From Welwitschia mirabilis (taxonomy: Eukaryota; Gnetophyta; Gnetopsida; Welwitschiales): a stretch of DNA of 44,788 nucleotides. The stretch is taken from positions 235,452,792 to 235,497,579 of the forward strand of contig JBOZIK010000001.1 of assembly GCA_051453625.1 (NCBI GenBank). Direction: 5' to 3'. The translations under genes and the position numbers were made by a program. This document shows, piece after piece, positions 12,111-22,390 of the stretch. The notes beneath the pieces were generated by a model. That model saw only the letters and a list, made by a program, of their open reading frames with translations, searched no databases and was not told the origin of the DNA. The number at the start of each line of letters is the position of its first letter. Position 1 is the stretch's first letter.

Positions 12111-12569
12111 TTGCATCATAACTAATCTTTATTTTTTAATGATTTTAGTATTTGTGTAATTCTTGCAAGGTTGTTTTTGTGTATTGATGAAGTTTTTATG
12201 ATCTGTTTAGACTACATAAACCTCATGTTAGTATTGCTTAGGTACTTTGTATCATAGCCCTTCCCATACTATCTAATTCTTTTGATAAGTTATTGGTTTG
12301 ATTTGTTTCGGTGGTTAACCTTACCTGATAATTTTTAAATAGGAAATTAAAACTAGCTAGAGTAACTAGTTGTTTGAACTTCAATAAATGACACTCTCTG
12401 AAGGAAGTCTCAAGGATATGGAGTAAAAATAAAATAAGATAAATTCAAAATGGATTCTTGGTTAGTTTTGCTTTATTATTTTATCCCTTCTTTACTTGAT
12501 AATCCCTTACCATTTCATACCTTGTCATGGACCATACTAAAAACTATAAAGGTTATAATTCTCATACCA
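12111..12569. other. Anonymous AT-rich DNA after the gap
   Basis: No gene or repeat that I can match elsewhere. It may include the rest of the LTR that starts at 11426. Confidence 0.4.
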
Positions 12570-12965
12570 TAATTTTTGTATTTAACAAGTGATTGTATAA
12601 AGCATAGAAAAAGTTGATTTATCTTACCAATGAGGGCATTTAGAATTATTGATTTCCAGCTTGTGCATAATAAATTGTTAAAATTTAGTGATTGTTTATC
12701 ATTATAACATGTAATCTTGTGGACATTTGACATATGGTATCAATATAATACTTTGATTATATTAGATAAATAGAGAAATTTATTTTCTCTTGTCTTTAAG
12801 CATTGTATGAGTTATTTATCTTCCTTTACTGTAACAACTACTTATGAATGTATTTTCATATGCACATAGATTTATTTAGGAATGGTTAAATTAAATATAT
12901 ACTAAAAGTATCTGTGAAATTTTAATCTTTTAGTTGTAGAATTTAAGATGTTATAGATCTATTGT
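12570..12965 (+). repeat. Dispersed repeat of unknown family, copy 2
   Basis: Direct-orientation partner of 4600-4995. The minus-strand frame of 72 codons at 12515-12733 lies across it and is not preserved in the other copy, so it is not treated as a gene. Confidence 0.6.
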
Positions 12966-13487
12966 ACATCTTAAATCTTCTATAGCCTAAATGTTTTATT
13001 GGTAATTCTCCATATCTTAAATGATTTTATATATGGATTTGTTAAATCCTTGCTTTATTATTCTATGACCATTTTTTTAAATAATCTTTATGTTTTTACT
13101 TCATTTCCTTTTCCTATCATGCTTATTAATTCACTTGTATGATATTATATTTTTGTTTATTTATTACATAGTCTTATATATTTGTTAAACCTTATATGAT
13201 GCTATGTATTTCTTGAATCTTATATGTTCTATATCTCTTGTATATCTCAAATGATTCTTATGGTTTTCCTATATATTTTATATGATTTTTACTGTTACTT
13301 TCATTTCAAGCATGATTTCATTATATTCTTACTTCTTTTACATGTTTTTAAGTTCTGACATCATTTTCTAGTTTAAATAAATTCTTATTTTCTTAATAAA
13401 TTATATGTTTTCTTTAAATTCTTGTAAATTTTTAAAATGTCTTATTTATTTCTATTTTTTTAAAATCCTTTGTAAGTATTGATTTGT
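12966..13487. other. T-rich anonymous DNA with weak internal repetition
   Basis: Variants of a TATCTTAAATGATTTTAT-like phrase recur (about 13013, 13244 and 13273), suggesting a strongly decayed simple or tandem repeat. No coding frame is supported. Confidence 0.4.
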
Positions 13488-14713
13488 TATGATGCCAAAT
13501 TTTATGTTTTTGATGGGTATTTTAAGTAGTTTTGTAGGTAATTTAGATAGGTCTAAGTAGAAAACAATGATTATTAAGAGTCAAGGATAAAATCATAGAA
13601 ATGTGCAAATATTAATACATTTGAAGGAATTTTGAAGAAATTCTAATAATTCATATTTTAAGAATAAATTAATGGTTTACAAAGCCAAATTCACTTGATG
13701 AATAACATTGAGAAACCTATCATCTCATCCATCATCTAGACAATAATATAGGAGGATAATAGTTGTAAGTTGATTAGGAAATCAACTGGATCAAGATTCA
13801 TGCTCATGTGGACCTCTATTAATGTGTAATTATCCCCATAATTGTCTAGATGGCCATCAAGATCATACCTAAAATTATTCAATGCACCAAACCTCACCTA
13901 ACTTGTGTAATTTGTTATGCATTTAGCATTTTGATTACAGTTATTATATTTAATATTTTCAAGTCTATTGTTGTTGATACATATTGTCTTTACCCTCAAC
14001 TTTAATTATATTTGTTTAAATGAAAATTCTATTGACAAGAGATCAAAGGACTAAATATCCATCCATTAGTTATAAAGAGAAGTTTTCCTTGGTATTGGAC
14101 TGTGTCTTCTTCATTAAGGTATTGCTACTTTGTAATAGGATGTTGGTTCAACTCTAATGAAAATATTCTTTTATATATTCATGTTCATGTCCCTTATAGT
14201 TTATATTAGTTATGATTTCATGATAGTTTCATAATTGATATATGTTATCAAGGGCAACCTTTATCAAGGTTGAAAATCATTCATTTAGAAATTGCATTGC
14301 ATTGTATTTTATATCTCCTAGCTTAATCATTGTATGCTTTTCATATTCAATGTAATATTCTTAATACTCTAGGTTAATTAGAATTAGTCATAATTTCATT
14401 AATTGATCTAGGTCATATAAAGCTAATCTTAGTGATAAGTATTTGGTAGTCAGATAGATATTGCATTTAGAGTAGTTTGCATTACATAACATGCTTATTT
14501 TCTTGCATTGTATTTTTTATTAGTGAACTTTAAAATAAAAATATAAAAATACTTTGTGAGAATCAAATATTTAGCATTAAGTGTAGTGCCTTTGATGGAT
14601 TATGACATTCAAGTTCACTCCCATCTATAGTAGTGTGTTGTGTTTATGCAAGTATTTGTGATTGACAGAATTTGATTAAGAACATAATGGTTTCATAAAT
14701 ATGCACCACAATA
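13488..14713 (+). repeat. Family B LTR, apparently solo
   Basis: It aligns over its full length with the 3' LTR of element B (27142-28381), sharing AAATTCACTTGATGAA, TATCCCCATAAT/CATCCCCATAAT, CCCTTATAGTTTAT/CCCTTATGGTTTAT and GCATAAATATGCATCA-like ends. The length of 1226 bp fits the family (about 1240 bp). No polypurine tract is seen on its left and no primer binding site directly on its right, so it is either a solo LTR or separated from its element. The 5 bases on each side do not match as a target duplication. Confidence 0.75.
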
Positions 14714-14734
14714 GTACACTTATTACAATTTGCA

Positions 14735-15022
14735 TTTAGGCTTGCATCGCATCTTTGCATCTTGCATTCATTCATTACATTATTGCATTTTTATTAATTC
14801 ATTATTTTGAAGTTATAATAGAAAATAATTTTAGTTTTATACTTTTTAATTAAATAAATATTCTAACTTCTTGTTTGTAATTACTTTCTAGTATATGATA
14901 TTTGGATTAACTCCCATATACTAGTGTCTTTTATATGAGTTTTATTAAGATTTTTAGGTATCAAAGATAAATTATTTATTAGAAAAAAGTACTAGATTAA
15001 TTAGATAATACACACCCCAACA
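14735..15022 (+). repeat. Tail of an LTR of a further element (D)
   Basis: The stretch has the layout of the 3' end of LTR A: GCATT-type repeats, then a phrase ATGATATTTGGATTAACTCC that resembles ACATTTGGGTTGATTCCCC in LTR A near 34229-34247, and an end in CCCCAACA. A primer binding site follows at once. Its left part is missing; the family B LTR lies there instead. Confidence 0.55.
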
Positions 15023-15025
15023 AGT

Positions 15026-15043
15026 TAGCACTATCACCAAGGA
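15026..15043 (+). other. Primer binding site relic, tRNA-Asp type (element D)
   Basis: Compared with TGGCGCCGTTGCCGGGGA, the complement of the 3' end of plant tRNA-Asp, 10 of 18 positions match and all 8 differences are transitions, 7 of them C-to-T or G-to-A. It sits four bases after an LTR end in CAACA. Confidence 0.6.
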
Positions 15044-15373
15044 AGTCTGAAAGGTTTATTTTCACTATTCAAGTAAGCAAATTGATTTCAAAATGTTTAC
15101 TTATGTAGAATGTACATACAATTTTTCTCTTTCTTAGTCTATATTGCTTTTCAAATTTCTACTAGTTTTAATTTAAAGTTGGAGGTTACCATCATTTTTA
15201 ATAAACTTGACCTACAATTTGGGCTACATCTGCTATTGGTATAGCCTCCTTTCTATACTTTGTATGATCTAGGAGGAAGTTTTTCACTTAGATGTAGAAA
15301 TGTTTATCTTAAAATGGTCACATAAAAAAATCATTAGCAAAAGAATCAAGTTATTAGTAGAGTAAGTAAATAA
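15044..15373 (+). other. Leader remnant of element D
   Basis: After the primer binding site the phrase AAGTCTGAAAG is followed by a CACTATTCAAGTAAGCAAAT-like stretch that resembles the leader of element A (34400-34450). No coding frame is reached before the 100-N gap. Confidence 0.4.
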
Positions 15374-15473
15374 NNNNNNNNNNNNNNNNNNNNNNNNNNN
15401 NNNNNNNNNNNNNNNNNNNNNNNNNNNNNNNNNNNNNNNNNNNNNNNNNNNNNNNNNNNNNNNNNNNNNNNNN
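15374..15473. other. Assembly gap, 100 N
   Basis: Exactly 100 N, so of unknown true size. It hides the junction between element D and the left half of the split family B LTR. Confidence 0.98.
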
Positions 15474-15895
15474 TTATTGAGATGCTATTGCGTTCTTATA
15501 AGATGTTGGTTTGACTTTTAATGGAAATATTCTTTTATTTTTATTTATTCATATGGATGCCCCTTATGATTTATGTTGGTTCTAATTTCATGATAGTTTC
15601 ATAATTTATATAGGTCATCAAGGGAAACTTTTATTAAGGCTAAAATCATTAGTTTAGGATTTAAATTGCATTACATTTTGTATTTCCTAGATTAATCATT
15701 ACATGTTTTTCATATTCTATTTAATGCACTTGATAGATTAGATTAATTAGAATTATTAACAATTTCTTTAATTAATCTAGGTTATTCAGGGTTAATCTTA
15801 ATTACAGAGATTTGGTAGTCGAATAGATATTTCAATTAGAGTAGAATTCGTTTGAATTACATAGTCTATTTAATTTTCTTACATGTTTATTATTA
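15474..15895 (+). repeat. Left part of the split 5' LTR of element B
   Basis: It aligns with 14113-14510 and with the middle of the 3' LTR (27765-28180), for example through TTCATGATAGTTTCATAATT and GATTTGGTAGTC. The LTR match ends near 15890, exactly where the match of the right part (from 21352) begins in the LTR. The LTR head is hidden in or lost at the preceding gap. Confidence 0.7.
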
Positions 15896-16099
15896 TGTGA
15901 AACTCTAAAACTTAAAGTTGAAACTTCAAAACTTACTTAGACATTCTGATACTAATATTTGAAACTCCAATTTTCATAGTTACAAAACTTCAAACTAGCT
16001 TTGATATCAAAATTGATGAACACAAATTTTATACCTAAATTTTGAGCTCAAATCATCTAATTACAGATAAGCATAAAATAAGATTTATTAAAATTTATA

Positions 16100-16639
16100 A
16101 TTTATTTAAATATCCTATAGTAAAAAAAATAAAAAATAAAAAATTTATGAGGGTACTCGACATTGAGCTCGTTAAAGAAAAAGTGAGACTGGGATTATGA
16201 GAGCTTGTTAATGGTAATTTAACATACATAATAATATACATGGTTATGGTTTCATAATGAGTAATTCAAGTTATTAGTAAGGCCTCAATTTATAATACTA
16301 TTTACAATATTCTGTTCAAATGTTGAATAGCTTAATAGTTTTACTATAATATTCTACATCTTCAAATGTTATAATGTAATTAATAATCTTATATATGTCA
16401 TAAATATATTATCTATATTAAAGTGTAATATAAGGATAAACTTATGGGTATCTAAAACCCTAAAATATATTTTAATCATTTTATTTTTTACATTCAAAAA
16501 AAAATTATAATTATTTTCACATACACTAAGTAATTCCCACTTTAAAAAACTAGATCTACCATTCCCTCTTAGATGATATAGAGGGAGACATATGATATAA
16601 TATAATCCTAACCTAAAGGGAATTATGTTTTTTCTAAAA
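16100..16639. other. AT-rich non-coding part of the insertion
   Basis: Nothing recognisable apart from an A-rich run near 16120-16150. No frame is supported. Confidence 0.4.
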
Positions 16640-16720
16640 AGTTAGCACAAGGATTTGATCATGATACCTCCTAGTCAAAGGGAAAACACCCTACCAAACA
16701 TGCTATCTGCTAGTTGTTTT
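16640..16720 (-). repeat. tRNA-related SINE-like relic (minus strand)
   Basis: Read on the minus strand, an A-box-like TAGCATGTTTGG (16694-16705) is followed about 50 bases later by a B-box-like TGATCAAATCC (16651-16661), with AGGAGGTATCATGA just before it. The layout resembles the tRNA-derived head of plant SINEs. Both boxes carry mismatches and no 3' tail or target duplication is defined. Confidence 0.3.
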
Positions 16721-18075
16721 TTTCAAAAAGGAAAACAAGTCATTCAAATTGAATGTGGAGAGTCAACTGATCTTCATCCGCTTCTAGGCATCTGCGTAGA
16801 TGACTCGATAATGCAAAAAGAAGGAAAGAAATTCACTAAACAATTGGGCATTGATAGCAGTAAAGAATAGAGACTAAGAAAACACAGAGATATTAGCTAG
16901 CAATGAATCAGGCCTGATGCTATGTAAGAAATAAGGAGAGCTGCACAAGGATTTGGAGCACCATCAAAAAAACGAGCATCGTTGATGTGAGTCCTTATCT
17001 AATAATTACATGAAAAGAAAACATGCATAGGTTGGAGAAAGGCAAGACAATAACATGATTACCTTAGTTATTTCTCTATAAAAATTTAAGGAAGAATTAA
17101 TATCTCTAATGCATAGGCATGGTGTTGTAAATAAGTCTATTGAACTAGGATTCGGAAGAAGCCGATTTGTATTTCAATAAGGATTCTTGACTTAAGTAAT
17201 GTTCATCTAAGAAATGATTGTGTTTGAGAAGGAAGAAGAGTGGAAATTCTAGATCAACTTTACGTAAGAGAGGAACATGATACACAAGGACCTGAAGCAT
17301 TATGGATAAAAGGTATGAATACTTAAACCCTCTCTAAACCAACGTGCTTCCATTTGAAGGGAAAAGAGCATCATATGACGCATTCTCTAATGGTGTTTTA
17401 GCTTCAAGTAGTGTTTTAAGAAGGATAAAGTGGCTACATTACGTAAGAACAGAGGGACAAGTTGCATAGAAGAAATAAAATAATTGTTATTGGCATTTTT
17501 TTGGTCCATGCTCAAGCACTTAAAGAAGAAACAATAGTGGAGTGGAGGATGAGCATTGAAGGGAACGTAATAGAAATAAGGTATTTCAGGGATTAAAAGC
17601 ACATAATCAAGTCCATTTTACTAATTAAGAGCTCATTTAAGTAATACAAATGGTTTACAATGTAGCGATCAAGAATAGATTAAACTTTAAATGACTAAAG
17701 AATAGGGAGCATCTTCTTACGCTTTCATAGCGTTACTCATCCATCAATTCTAGGTGAAAATGCTATAGCTGAATTTTCTACCTGATGTGAATCTTTATTT
17801 CTTTGAGGATAAGAAGCTTTGAAAAGGAAACAAGGTGTTAGAATCTTACACTTATTCTTGCGATGTCATCTCCTTTCAAATGCAAGCACATTTCTTCTAG
17901 CCAACTGGGTAGGTCTCAGCTTAAACTTCACACACAAACTTGGCCTCTTACCTATGAGTACTACACTTTCCTAATGAAGGTCTCTCCCATGTGTATCCTT
18001 ATAATTGGAGATGATGAATATTTAGAAATAAGCCTAAATGCAGAAAATAACTAAGAAAAAAACGGTTTATGTTTA
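16721..18075. other. CpG-retaining, less AT-rich stretch without a recognised gene
   Basis: This part differs from the rest of the window by frequent CpG (for example in TTACGTAAG, ATTCGGAAG, ATGACGCATT, TACGCTTTCATAGCG). Short open frames at 16655-16870 and 17863-18054 on the plus strand and 17387-17602 on the minus strand have no recognisable domain and no supporting homology here. The word ACGTAAGA recurs at about 17262 and 17440. It may be unique host DNA carried in the insertion, a pseudogene, or part of an unmethylated element. Confidence 0.4.
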
Positions 18076-18175
18076 GCACCTACTTATTGGTATAACGGTA
18101 GAGAAGAGGAAAAATGAAACAAGTGGTGAGTGGTTCGAATCTAAGTGTTGGCTACTATTATTATTTTATTTTTGT
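18076..18175 (+). repeat. tRNA-related SINE-like element
   Basis: It has a perfect A-box consensus, TGGTATAACGG (18088-18098), and a B box GGTTCGAATCT (18132-18142) that differs from the consensus in one base. The spacing of 44 bases fits an internal RNA polymerase III promoter. The sequence then leads into an ATTATTATT and T-rich tail (18157-18180), as in several plant SINEs. A proper tRNA fold does not form: the T stem pairs only partly and no anticodon arm is clear, so it is not a functional tRNA gene. Confidence 0.45.
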
Positions 18176-18185
18176 TTTTAGTTTG

Positions 18186-19364
18186 AGAATGCCTAACCTC
18201 CACATTAATGGTTGTATGGGCCCTTCTTGCATTGACATAGGATCTCTCCCTTCCAAACAATCAGTCTGTACATCAAACATTTGATTCTTTCCCTTAACCC
18301 TTTTTTTAAAAAAATATTTTATTAATGTCATAGAAAGGCATTAATAATATAAATAGGCTGCCACTAACATCACATATGAGGGTGGTATTACATAATCTAA
18401 GAAACATCCCTCTTTTGATATAGGCCTTACATCCATTTCCTTAAAATTGCCAAATCGTTAAGGTCTACATTAACCACATGGCCCACATAAAAAGATGGGT
18501 ACTATGGCATTGAGAATAATAATAAATTAAGATAATCTTCTTCCTCTATCTATCACTTACTTTCTAGTGTGATTACTCTTATTCATTGTCATATCTTTCA
18601 CTTAATGTTTTTATTTATTATTCTATCTTTTTATTTATTAAAATTAAATTAATTTAAATGGTTCTTCTAACCTCATAACTTTGAATTAATTTAAGGAGGA
18701 CTATATTAACTCCTAATACAATGGTTTCAAATTTTGAGAAAGGATGGAATGCCACATATCCATGAATACAATATAATAATAATGCAAAAATTTAGGTCTA
18801 TTTCAAAAAGATACCCAAGAATTTACAATCTTTCAATTCAATATCCAATATAATATTTCATAAATACTTGGGAAAAGATTCAAGATATTAATCAATTTTC
18901 ATTCGATAATAGCTGGAAAATACAACATTCAATAAACAAATTTTATTGCTAAATTTTAAGCAGGAAAAATCATCATTCCATATATCATAAAATTTTAGAG
19001 TAAACTTCAAGTACTGCAAGCCATACACTTATGAATAATTAGAGTCTTTCTCTTATCACAATAATAATTAACATATCAAATGTTCATGTATTCTACTAAT
19101 TATCTCCAATAGCCAAAAGAGATACAATAAATCAAAATATTTTTCACTAATATAGATCCAACCATCTTTAATGAACTCATGTCATCTTAGCAATTAAACT
19201 CTAGATTTTTCACTTACATACAAAAGTATGGAATAAGAACTATGAAAATCTCACAGCCCCTAGTATGGCCCAGGTAAGAATAGGCATTTTGGTAAGATTC
19301 TTTAAGGATTGAAAAAGAAATAATAAATCAAGATTTCAAGAAATTCAAGATATAACACAAATAA
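18186..19364. other. Anonymous AT-rich DNA inside the insertion
   Basis: No gene. A phrase CATTCGATAAT near 18900 recurs in the tandem repeat at 20336-20366, which hints that both belong to the same minus-strand LTR family. Confidence 0.4.
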
Positions 19365-20260
19365 NNNNNNNNNNNNNNNNNNNNNNNNNNNNNNNNNNNN
19401 NNNNNNNNNNNNNNNNNNNNNNNNNNNNNNNNNNNNNNNNNNNNNNNNNNNNNNNNNNNNNNNNNNNNNNNNNNNNNNNNNNNNNNNNNNNNNNNNNNNN
19501 NNNNNNNNNNNNNNNNNNNNNNNNNNNNNNNNNNNNNNNNNNNNNNNNNNNNNNNNNNNNNNNNNNNNNNNNNNNNNNNNNNNNNNNNNNNNNNNNNNNN
19601 NNNNNNNNNNNNNNNNNNNNNNNNNNNNNNNNNNNNNNNNNNNNNNNNNNNNNNNNNNNNNNNNNNNNNNNNNNNNNNNNNNNNNNNNNNNNNNNNNNNN
19701 NNNNNNNNNNNNNNNNNNNNNNNNNNNNNNNNNNNNNNNNNNNNNNNNNNNNNNNNNNNNNNNNNNNNNNNNNNNNNNNNNNNNNNNNNNNNNNNNNNNN
19801 NNNNNNNNNNNNNNNNNNNNNNNNNNNNNNNNNNNNNNNNNNNNNNNNNNNNNNNNNNNNNNNNNNNNNNNNNNNNNNNNNNNNNNNNNNNNNNNNNNNN
19901 NNNNNNNNNNNNNNNNNNNNNNNNNNNNNNNNNNNNNNNNNNNNNNNNNNNNNNNNNNNNNNNNNNNNNNNNNNNNNNNNNNNNNNNNNNNNNNNNNNNN
20001 NNNNNNNNNNNNNNNNNNNNNNNNNNNNNNNNNNNNNNNNNNNNNNNNNNNNNNNNNNNNNNNNNNNNNNNNNNNNNNNNNNNNNNNNNNNNNNNNNNNN
20101 NNNNNNNNNNNNNNNNNNNNNNNNNNNNNNNNNNNNNNNNNNNNNNNNNNNNNNNNNNNNNNNNNNNNNNNNNNNNNNNNNNNNNNNNNNNNNNNNNNNN
20201 NNNNNNNNNNNNNNNNNNNNNNNNNNNNNNNNNNNNNNNNNNNNNNNNNNNNNNNNNNNN
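19365..20260. other. Assembly gap, 896 N
   Basis: A run of 896 N. The long open frame that can be drawn across it is an artefact. Confidence 0.98.
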
Positions 20261-20270
20261 ATCATATTTC

Positions 20271-20366
20271 CACTACCTCATTTGGTAATCTGTGGGATCC
20301 TCTTTTCACTGCCTCATTTAAAGATCTATGAAGTCCACTTTCTCATTCGATAATCTCTGAAAAATC
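20271..20366 (-). repeat. Three tandem units of about 32 bp in the minus-strand LTR-like region
   Basis: Units start at 20271, 20307 and 20336. Each begins CACT, then CCTCATT or TCTCATT, then a TAATCT-type core (AGATCT in the second), and then TGTGG, TGAAG or TGAAA. They differ by point changes and by an 8-base length difference in the first. The array begins ten bases after a long gap and may extend into it. Confidence 0.5.
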
Positions 20367-20488
20367 CATAATCATAAGTCCAACAAGATGATATCAGAAA
20401 GCTAAGAGCACACTAATTATGACATAACACCTCAACAAGACTTCAAAAGCAGATTACAAAATGAGTAAGATGAATTTAATCAGAAGTT

Positions 20489-20801
20489 NNNNNNNNNNNN
20501 NNNNNNNNNNNNNNNNNNNNNNNNNNNNNNNNNNNNNNNNNNNNNNNNNNNNNNNNNNNNNNNNNNNNNNNNNNNNNNNNNNNNNNNNNNNNNNNNNNNN
20601 NNNNNNNNNNNNNNNNNNNNNNNNNNNNNNNNNNNNNNNNNNNNNNNNNNNNNNNNNNNNNNNNNNNNNNNNNNNNNNNNNNNNNNNNNNNNNNNNNNNN
20701 NNNNNNNNNNNNNNNNNNNNNNNNNNNNNNNNNNNNNNNNNNNNNNNNNNNNNNNNNNNNNNNNNNNNNNNNNNNNNNNNNNNNNNNNNNNNNNNNNNNN
20801 N
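20489..20801. other. Assembly gap, 313 N
   Basis: A run of 313 N within the minus-strand LTR-like region. Confidence 0.98.
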
Positions 20802-21351
20802 TTAAGACTCGGTAGCAAAAGGTTCTCCAAAAATAAAAGTGAGGAAAAAGGAGGAGAAGGGTCCTATTTATAATTAAGTTTTGGTGGAATGTGAAGAGTC
20901 ATAAGAATATGGGAACAAAGTGAAAGTTGGTGAAGATTCCATGCATGTAACGACAAAACATTATGAATGAGGGAAGTTAAGAAAGAGGTTACATAATGTC
21001 TCATAAATGATCACCTGGCCACTGAGTTCTTTTAATAATATAATCAAGATAATGCTTTACATTTAATAATGAGAGAAAGAAATAGGCAACATGTATCCAT
21101 AGTATATATTCAATAAAGTATTTACATTTAATTGCATAAGTAAATAAAAGATTTCATTTCCACCACAAGAGCATATAAAAATTGTGTACAAACATTTAAT
21201 CAAAAGGTATTCATATTACAATTCAATAGTATGGAATTGCAAGAATATAGTAATTACAACAGTTCAGGGTTTCAAGTAATTTAATATTTTCCAAATATTT
21301 CATTAAATGTAAACTTGCTAATTTTATAAGAAAAAAAATATGGATGTAACA
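20802..21351 (-). repeat. LTR-like segment in minus orientation
   Basis: On the minus strand it starts TGTTACATCC at 21351, like the chromovirus-type LTR start TGTTACATC at 11426, and about 480 bases later has a TATA box followed by GGACCC. It ends visibly at the 313-N gap. No polypurine tract can be expected upstream because family B LTR sequence begins immediately at 21352. It would therefore be the 5' LTR of a minus-strand element. Confidence 0.45.
20865..20872 (-). promoter_or_regulatory. TATA box of the minus-strand LTR-like segment
   Basis: TATAAATA on the minus strand followed by GGACCCTTCTCC, a typical plant LTR promoter context about 480 bases from the LTR start. Confidence 0.4.
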
Positions 21352-21551
21352 TTTCATTTTGAACCTTAAAAGAAAAACACATAAAAATACTTTGCAAAAA
21401 TCAATTCTGTTTCTTCTTATCTAGTGCCTTTGATGAATTACAACATTTGGATTTACTCCCATCTAAACTAGTGTGTTGTATTTATGAAAATGTTTGTAAT
21501 TAACAAATTTAAATAAGGACATAAATGATTACATAAATATGCACCATAACA
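21352..21551 (+). repeat. Right part of the split 5' LTR of element B
   Basis: It matches the last 200 bases of the other family B LTRs (28183-28381 and 14515-14713), including AAAAGAAAAACACATAAAAA, GTGTTGTATTTATG-like and ATAAATATGCACCATAACA. The primer binding site follows after three bases. Confidence 0.75.
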
Positions 21552-21554
21552 TCT

Positions 21555-21572
21555 TGGCACTATTATTGAAAA
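21555..21572 (+). other. Primer binding site relic, tRNA-Asp type (element B)
   Basis: Against the tRNA-Asp complement TGGCGCCGTTGCCGGGGA, 9 of 18 positions match and all 9 differences are C-to-T or G-to-A. The position right after the LTR end makes the assignment firm despite the low identity. Confidence 0.65.
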
Positions 21573-22390
21573 AGACTGAAAGAAGTTTAAGAATTATCAT
21601 TACCCCTATAAGTGATTTGTATTTCAATTCAGATATTTATTTGTAGTAGTATTGTATTTTTATTGTAATTACTACTATTTTTCTTTTCATATTTTTTTTG
21701 TATTTTTCATATTTCATTTCATGTTTTTTGAGTCTATTATTCTATTAGTTATCCAGATGACATAGATGGATGACAACCTAGGCTTAGGATTTTTTTGATA
21801 TTTTTTCCCCCTTTTTTTTGGTTTTCTACCACAAAATAAGTCAATATCGTCTCCTATATTTTCCAAACAACTCAAATGAATGACTGTCAGTTTTATCTAT
21901 TTTTATTTTCTGTAACTCTATTTTTTTATGTTTTTCTTATTTTTAGGTTTCTTCTATGTGTTGTTAGCTAGGATATCATCGAGACAATAATAGAGATGAT
22001 AAGTCCAGACACATCATTAAAATGCACAAAAATGATACACTCAAGTAAAAAGACAAAGTATTAGAGGGAGTGAAGCCTGACCAAGAAAATTTTTAAAGAA
22101 GGCCTAGTAGACATCGAACTTAACCCAAATATGCATACCTGAGTACAAAAATTTCTAAGAGTTTAATAAGAATATTTTTCAAATTTTATTATTTTAGAAT
22201 CTTATTTTTTAAAATAAAGCAATAATGTAGAAGCAAATCATTTTTCTCCACGTATTTTGAATTGAATGTGAAAACAAAAATAACTAATATCATCCAAAAC
22301 TCCAATTATCATAGGAATGTCTAATATAAATTCTAATGCACACATAAATGTTTTACTTAGGGATGTAATTATTTATAAAAAACATGAAAT
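21573..22390 (+). other. Leader of element B
   Basis: Non-coding, T-rich then A-rich sequence between the primer binding site and the first gag-like frame. It contains runs of T (for example near 21690 and 21812) and no supported coding frame. Confidence 0.5.

Larger units (their letters stand above)
15896..21351. mobile_element. Insertion within the 5' LTR of element B
   Basis: The two halves of an LTR flank this 5.46-kb block, so it entered after element B. The left edge reads TGTGAAAC and the right edge GGATGTAACA, i.e. TGTTACATCC on the minus strand, so both edges fit LTR-type TG...CA ends. The right end looks like a minus-strand LTR with its own TATA box. The 5 flanking bases (TATTA and TTTCA) do not form a clear duplication. 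The middle is non-repetitive by eye and retains CpG. It may be one retroelement or several events; two N gaps hide 1.2 kb. Confidence 0.5.

Noticed and set aside
16655-16870. A 71-codon ORF at the start of the CpG-retaining block
   Set aside because: No recognisable domain, and it starts within the SINE-like relic on the other strand; kept only as part of the block description.
18076-18150. A functional tRNA gene
   Set aside because: The A and B boxes are good, but the cloverleaf does not form and no anticodon arm is visible.
18720-18770. A second chromovirus end with LTR start (GAGAAAGGATGGAATG)
   Set aside because: The phrase only loosely resembles the pattern and no LTR or polypurine tract fits around it.
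19345-20265. A 306-codon minus-strand open frame
   Set aside because: It consists almost entirely of N; there is no sequence evidence.
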